Source: Gossypium raimondii (lineage: Eukaryota > Streptophyta > Magnoliopsida > Malvales > Malvaceae). From it: a DNA stretch of 64,000 bases. Below the pieces are notes generated by a model, which worked only from the letters and a program-made list of their open reading frames with translations, was not told the DNA's origin and searched no databases. The position numbers and the translations under genes are program-made. The stretch spans positions 33,761,733 through 33,825,732 of the forward strand of contig NC_068571.1 of assembly GCF_025698545.1 (NCBI RefSeq). The letters run 5' to 3'. This document shows, in pieces, positions 48,004-64,000 of the stretch. Position 1 is the first letter of the stretch. Every line of letters begins with the position of its first letter.

Positions 48004-48011
48004 TTTTTATA
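48004..48011 (-). promoter_or_regulatory. TATA box of the bZIP gene
   Basis: TATAAAAA on the minus strand in a GC-balanced context (CCTATAAAAACCC). A start site about 30 bp downstream would give a leader of roughly 480 nt, long enough to hold the three uORFs. It also places the ATG at 48016 upstream of the transcript, so the apparent 100-codon frame there is probably not translated as a whole. Confidence 0.65.
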
Positions 48012-49239
48012 GGCAAAGGAGTGGAGTGACGGGTTGGTTGCTTTGGTTAGTTTTTCTTTCTGGTTACCATTGCTTTGGTTAGGTTAGTTGAAAAATAATT
48101 TTAAAAAATAGTACGGTATTGGAGATGGAAGGGTATTTTAGTCTTTTGACTAGTTAGCTTTTGAAACAAGGAGTGCGTTCGGTGTCACCGCCAGCTATGC
48201 ATTCAACACGTTCTTGCAGTCCTCTTTACTCAAAATTTTAAAAAGGGTATTTTACACGTTGGATCCAATGTAGTGAAAAAAATTTCAAGTTAATTGAATT
48301 GATGAGTTCTATTTTATCATATTATCTCGATTTAAAATTTTTTAAATTGAACCGAGTGAAATGAAATTCAAATCGAATCGAATCGCATCGAGTTAAACTA
48401 AAAATTAAACATGTTCAATTAAAATTTTATTACGGTATAACTAATTTTATATTAAAACACATCAATTTAAAACTATATATATTTGAAAATTTTTCCAAAG
48501 CAAAATAAGGAAAAGAATAAGATATTTTAGTAAGATAAACTTGAATCATTAATTAACTTATTTAGGTCTCAAATTTATTATTTTATAAAATTTTAAAATT
48601 TTGCTCTCTTTATATTTTTTATAATTTTTAAAATTTTTATATTTTAAAAATGTAAATTTTGAAATTTTTAAAATATTATAAATTTTAAAAATTATTTTAT
48701 AATTTTTGTTGAAAAAGAGAACAATTTGTTCATTTTCAAAATTGATAGGGGCCAAAGGGGTATTTACACCAATTTATTATTCAAATTATAAAATTCAACT
48801 TGACTCGAACTCAAAACTCGAATTACTTATTCGAGTTAACTCGAAACACTTATTTGAGATAACTCAAAAAAAGTAAACAACTCAATTTGATTAACTTGAA
48901 ATTCAATTTTTTCGAATCAAATCGAGTTTTACTCAACCTAGTGCTAAGAATCTAACCTCAACACATGTTGGAACAAAGGCGAAAGACTAGGATAAAGACT
49001 AGGATACGAAAAGCATTATCTTTCTATTAAAAATCTAACAAGGATGACTAAAATATTTAATTTTAAAAATTTAGTGATTAAATTGAAAACGTTAGGGTAA
49101 ACTGTTTAATTGGTCACTCAATTTTTAAGACGCTTTTATTTTGGTCATACAAAAAAATTTATTGCAAATTCATCACCTACCTTTTAGGAAGTTTTCAATT
49201 TAGTCACCCAAGTATTAAATCCTTAACAACAACTTATTG

Positions 49240-49500
49240 TAGAGGTGAAGTTAAGGGGCTAGTAGGGACCTTGGCCCCCTTAAAAATGAAAAATTATAGT
49301 TTAGTCCCTTTTAAATAGTAAAATTATAATTTGTTTTGTGACAAAATTACACTTTTCCCCCTAAATATGAAAATTTCTATTTAGTCCCTTCAAAAATAAT
49401 GGCATTATAAGTTAGTACATGGTAAAATTATATTTTGATCTCTTAAAATTTTATAATTCAATTCTAGCCTCCTAAAAAAAAATTGGCTTCATCCCTAGCT
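49240..49500. mobile_element. Candidate small MITE
   Basis: The left end (GAGGTGAAGTTAAGGGG...CCTTGGCCCCCTTAAAAA) and the right end (TTGGCTTCATCCCTAGCT) are weakly inverted over about 12-15 bp (GGTGAAG / CTTCATCC). TTTAGTCCC words recur inside. Similar GAAGCC-type blocks are frequent in this kind of genome, but I cannot prove the boundaries. Confidence 0.35.
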
Positions 49501-50689
49501 GATTGTACATACCAAATCATGTCCACATCATGTTTACACTTTCGTTTTGGTCACCCAACTTCTAGGTTGGTTTCATTTTGGTCATCGAAAATTTTTTAAG
49601 TCTTAATTCGGGTAAAAAATAATAAGGATTAAAGTGAAAATGTGGTAGAAATCAAAATAGTGCATTAAAATTTTGTCAAATTGTATTTGTTTATCCTTTT
49701 ATGGAAAATTCTAAAAAGAAAGTTCAATATTGAAATTTAAAATTTTAAAACATCAAAACCAATTAAATAAATTGTTGAATATTTTATCCTTTGATAATGT
49801 CAATCGTTTTGTTACTATAATATTGAAATTAATTAAATTGATCTCCTTCTAAATTTTAAAATTTTATTTTATGTTTCCAAATCATCTTTAACGAAATCAA
49901 TGCCAAATAACTCATATTTTTCATTTGTCTATGAAACATATATTTCTTTTGATTAATAATCTCGAATCTTCCATACTCAACTAAAAGTAAAGAAAAAAAA
50001 ACACTTACAATTAATTAAATTAATTTTTGTTTGGGTAAAGAAGCAATGAAAATAATTTTGTGTTTTGTTTGGCATGAAAGATAAAATTAATTAATTAAAT
50101 TAATTGTAAGGAATTTTCTTTGCTATAATTAAAAGAAATTTGAGTTTCAGAGACAATTATTAAATATGAGTTATTTGATTTGATTTTAAATTGGAAATAT
50201 AAAATTTTAATTATAATTTTAAAAAGAGATTAAATTAATTAAATTGATTAATTTTAATATTATAACAACAAATCGACTGACACTATCAAAGGATAAAAAA
50301 ATTAAAAAAATTCATTAAGCCATTCACGTTGTTAATATTTTTCAAAGAGAACTATTTATCCCCACACAAAATTGCTAGAGGGTTAAGACAAATGTCCTCC
50401 CGGGATACAACGAAGCTTTTGAATTCCCTTTCATTAACAAAACCGATAAATTCTCTAACTCTTACTTTAATTTCTGAAAAATAGTATTGATTGTAATTGT
50501 GATTTGTGAGCACCATAGAACCTCTATTTATATACACTCAATAGACACTATTTTGAAGAGTCACAATTCTTCCATTGGACATCTTTCTTAGAAAAAGTTG
50601 TCAATTAACAGTTAAAAAGTCAGCCCATAATCTATACTTTGTTGATTTTGGTTTTGATTTATGAGTTAAAAATTACAGTTATTTAATTC

Positions 50690-50966
50690 AACCCAATCCT
50701 ATTTTAATTAGTTTTCATACTAAAATAAATATTTTATTTTTAAATTAGTGAAAATTTTAAATATTATAGAATAAAGATATATTTAAAAAATTAAGAAAAG
50801 TGGAAAAAATTGTATAATAAGTTTATAAAAAATTAAATATATTTTTGGTGGAAATAGTAAAATTAAGATATTAAAATTTATGATATTTTGATTCAACTCC
50901 CATAAATCTTGTTATATGTATGTACTTTTTAGATTTATCAAAATATAAAGAGGCACAAGTAACCTG

Positions 50967-51002
<36 letters not shown>

Positions 51003-52700
51003 ATGTATGTATGTATATTACTTGTAAAAGAAATAAGCTTTTACTAATTTTACAATTGACTTGAGACCTAATTAATAGGAGACACCAACTCCATTGAATA
51101 CATTGTGATAGTAAGATGATTTGTTGATTCCATGCTAGATTTTGGTCATAAAAGAGAAAGGTGGTTCTGGGAGCAATACCAATAGCTTTTTAAGGAGAAG
51201 AAAATTTTGATAAAGTTTTCAATATGGAAATATTTTAAGGTAGGAGATATCTGTGTCAAATTATTTATAACTTTTCAGGGAGTCCCTCGTAGTATGAATG
51301 GAAAACTAAACTACCAATAACATCTAAAATGGCGTTTAATGCGTGTTTTTTGAAGTGGTTAAAAAATGTGTTGTCTTACTCTCACGTGAATTTCAATGTG
51401 ATTGATAAGAATCCACGTGTTGTACATGCAATGCTTTGTTGTTTAAAGAGATTAATCCTCGAGATTCTATGATTAGACATTTGTTTAATAAATGGATAGT
51501 GGAATAGAATTTGTAGATAATTGCTTAGTGAATCCATCCATTTAAGTTTGATGCTAATATCATTCTTACACATAATCCTTGGTGTGAAATGGTTAAACCA
51601 AAATTTTAATTAATCAAAATGGTGGTGAATGAAACCTTGATATTCTTTTGGGCGAAGTAACAGTTTTTAAGCTTTGGTGAAAATTTTCTCTGTTTTATTT
51701 TTTATTTTTCTAACGCTAGAAGAAAATGGGATTTTGTGCTTACAAACAACGCCAATTCATTCGTAATTGTGACGAAACAATGTAAGTTGATTTTGTTTGG
51801 CTCTTCAAATTTATTTTACCTTTCTTTTCTTGGATTTGGTAACAAATTACAAATCATTTAAAGTTGGACTTGGTTTCAGTTGATTCGTTAAAAATTGTGA
51901 TTATTTTAATTGGAATTAAATTTTATTTTTAATTAGTTTTATACTGATATAAATATTTTATTTTTCAAATTAGTGAAAATTTTAAAATATTATAAAATGT
52001 ATTTAAAAAACTTGATAAAACAGAAAAAAAGGTTTAGTTACATACACTGTTCGACTTGAATCTTATTTTAAATAGTAAAAATTATATATGTATTTTTAAA
52101 CTCAAATTGAACAATTATTAATTGTTTATGTACGGGTGAATAAAGTTATGTAACAAGTTTATAAATAAAATTGATATAAAAATAAAATATAGTTTTGTTA
52201 AAATATTAAAATTATGGTATTTTGGATTCAAATCTCATAATTTCCATTATATTTTTTATTTTGTAAAAGGAATAATCTTTTGGTAATTTTACAACTTAAG
52301 TTAAAACTTGATTGTGGATATTACCAACTCAATCCAACACATCATAATAATATAGATAATTTGTTGATGCCATACTAAATTTGGGTTATAAAAGAGGAAG
52401 GTAGTTCTCGTGATTCCGAGAGCGATTTTAGGAGGTGAGTCAAATTATTTACACCTTTTTGCAACTCTGTCATAGTATGAATAGGAAACTAGATTACCAA
52501 CTGTGTCATGGAGGGCGTTTAATCTGTGTTTTTTAAGTGACCGAACGATGTGTTGTCTTACTCCCACGTGGATTTCAATGTGATTGATGAGAATCCAGGT
52601 GTTGTGCATGCACATTTTTGCTGTTTGACGGGGATTAGTCCTTAAGGTTCTATAATTAAACTTCTGCTTAGTAGATTAAAAGTCGAATCGTATTTGTTGA
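50690..52700. repeat. Degenerate direct duplication, about 1.2-kb offset
   Basis: The segment at about 50690-51500 is repeated in the same orientation at about 51900-52690. Matching landmarks are TTTTAATTAGTTTTCATACT near 50701 with TTTTAATTAGTTTTATACTG near 51930, and GATTTGTTGATTCCATGCTA with AATTTGTTGATGCCATACTA. GTGATTGATAAGAATCCACG near 51400 matches GTGATTGATGAGAATCCAGG near 52580. The two units differ by point changes and small indels, so the duplication is old. Confidence 0.75.
50970..51018. repeat. (TA)n followed by (GTAT)n microsatellite
   Basis: About 13 TA units run directly into several GTAT units within the first copy of the direct duplication. The second copy lacks this expansion. 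Confidence 0.9.
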
Positions 52701-53189
52701 TAGTCATTTGGAAAAACGATCCTTTTAGAACATTCTTAATGGGAATTTGAGGTGCTAAGATTATTTTTTTGGTTAAACAAAGTATTGTAATTTGGAAATA
52801 CTATATGCTACTAAATATCTAAAAATAAATATCAACAAATCAATTTCTGATTTTTCAAAAGGCAATTTTCATTTTCCTTTTTTCCTATATGAAAAGTCTG
52901 TTGTAACCCTATCTCCTTAGAAAAGCCATTTCAGCGTGGCCGTCTTCAACACGGGGGCTGTTTTGTCTTTTGACATCAGAAAAAACTCGAAGCACCCCAA
53001 ATAGCATCTAATTTCCCCTGTTCTATTACTTTACTAGTATTATTATTTTCTTTATCTTACTAATTAATACAGCTTCAAGCTTTGTCCTAAAATTTTCTTT
53101 TTGTCAAACAATGTTTTTTGGTTTAATTTACATTTTTAATATCCCTCCATTTCCTTTCATTTAATTCTCTGAGGGGGTTCCTTTTAACT

Positions 53190-54046
53190 TTCCCAGGAGA
53201 CAAACAGCAGCAGCAGTAATTAAAACCCAGATTTTCATAATGCAACTCTTTGGCTACTTCTCGATTCTCGTTGTCTTGCCTCTCAACTCTTCACTTCTCC
53301 TTCGTATTTCAATCTCAAAATCAGTGCTGCCAAAGTAAAGGAAAGCTCTCCTTCGATGTTTGCTATCTGAACGGACTTTAATTAAGGTAATAAGATGTTT
53401 CTATTTTCAATTAGATAATGAATTCGATATTAGGTTTAGATTCTCCCTTGCTGCTTTTTGTTGCACGTGGCTTTTAGATTGGATCTTGAACCCTTAAATT
53501 TTATTTTTGATGTCCTTTCTTGTGTTAATACCTTCCATTTTGCTGCTTATTTCCTTTCTGAGGCTAGCTTTGTTTTTGCTGTTTCTTTTTTTTTTTTTTC
53601 CGACTCTTCCGTTTGTTGAATTATTTGCTCATGCAAATGGCTAAGGAAGTCTGGGCCTTTAATTTTACCAGAAGAAAGCTTTTATTTTATTTTATTTTAT
53701 TTTATTTTGTAATTATAACCTTTTAGACCTCCTAGGATTTTACTTGTCTTAGGTTTTTCTTTTTGGTTGCATATCCTTGAAAAGTTATGTATTAGTTTTA
53801 TACGTTATTAGATTCCTGCTGTGACAAAATTTACAAGAATAAATTTGGTGAGAATTAGGCTGTAATTGTCCATGAATTGAAGTACTAGCTGTCCTGTCTC
53901 TTACGTGGAACATCCTCGATATGTGAGTCTTTTAGGGTTTTCCTTTTCTGGCAATGATTTCTGATGCTATTCAACTAATATACTATCATTATGATTTCAT
54001 TTTTGCATGATTTTTTTGGATGCCTCAGGTTGGGTTGCACTGAAAC
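53190..54046 (+). promoter_or_regulatory. 5' leader and leader intron of the WD40/BRWD-like gene
   Basis: A likely non-coding exon around 53200-53385 ends TTAATTAAG|GTAATA. The intron ends at an acceptor near 54028 (GCCTCAG|GTTGGG), 19 bp before the ATG at 54047. The intron carries a (TTTTA)n run at 53680-53708. Supported by splice signals only. Confidence 0.55.

Positions 54047-64000
<9,954 letters not shown>

Larger units (their letters stand above)
48017..53190. other. AT-rich spacer, no gene recognised
   Basis: Promoter sequence of the bZIP gene, then AT-rich DNA. It includes an AT-rich inverted stretch (48580-48720) and interspersed words typical of MITEs. At 49240-49500 a block reads GAAGTTAAGGGGCTAGTAGG at one end and GGCTTCATCCCTAGCT at the other. 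A (TA)n/(GTAT)n microsatellite lies near 50970. A degenerate direct duplication covers 50690-52700. Confidence 0.5.

Noticed and set aside
47714-48016. 100-codon minus-strand frame upstream of the bZIP
   Set aside because: Its first ATG overlaps the TATA box region, so it lies before the likely transcript start. Only its last six codons (from an internal ATG) are plausible as a uORF.

Overview
This window is nuclear DNA from a flowering plant, probably a eudicot. Coding sequence sits in short GT-AG exons, spacers are AT-rich and filled with foldback transposons and LTR debris, and every recognisable protein is a plant nuclear product. The protein set and the look of the LTR and MITE repeats suggest Malvaceae, possibly cotton (Gossypium). 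That assignment is an inference from memory, not a search result.

Layout, left to right. (1) 1-6600: AT-rich spacer with a large foldback element (2959-3768), a 49-bp tandem duplication and a MITE just upstream of the first gene. (2) 6730-11125 (+): eight-exon gene for a secreted or membrane-anchored protein with an ethylbenzene-dehydrogenase-type haem-binding domain. (3) 11.1-24.4 kb: repeat region with a Tourist-like MITE, nested LTR-retrotransposon remains (14.6-21.7 kb, no gag or pol seen) and a second large foldback element (23.1-24.2 kb). (4) 24751-28717 (+): receptor-like kinase of the At4g02010/ALE2 type, with a uORF-containing leader. (5) 28982-31135: two further foldback elements. 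(6) 33002-35288 (+): INO80 complex subunit B (PAPA-1 plus HIT zinc finger). (7) 36562-39027 (+): plastid protease subunit ClpP5. (8) 41010-41201 (+): cytochrome c oxidase subunit 5C, with a leader intron. (9) 42648-43028 (+): chloroplast CP12. (10) 47082-47495 (-): group S1 bZIP factor, closest to bZIP53, with a conserved sucrose-control uORF in its leader. (11) 48.1-53.2 kb: AT-rich spacer with a degenerate 1.2-kb direct duplication. (12) 54047 to beyond the right edge (+): large WD40 protein of the BRWD/PHIP type, whose bromodomain would lie outside the window.

The genes are independent transcription units. Several touch carbon and energy status: CP12 controls the Calvin cycle, COX5C belongs to respiration, ClpP5 to plastid protein turnover, and the S1 bZIP is under sucrose-regulated translation. 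INO80B and the BRWD-like protein are chromatin factors. The gene order recalls two Arabidopsis segments (At2g47350-At2g47410 and At3g62370-At3g62420), as if the unfractionated ancestral order were kept here.

I spliced each gene by hand at GT-AG sites that keep the frame. The strongest regulatory signal is a chain of three uORFs linked by ATGA stop/start overlaps and ending in the sucrose-control peptide ahead of the bZIP. I saw no CRISPR array, tRNA, rRNA or convincing new protein system.
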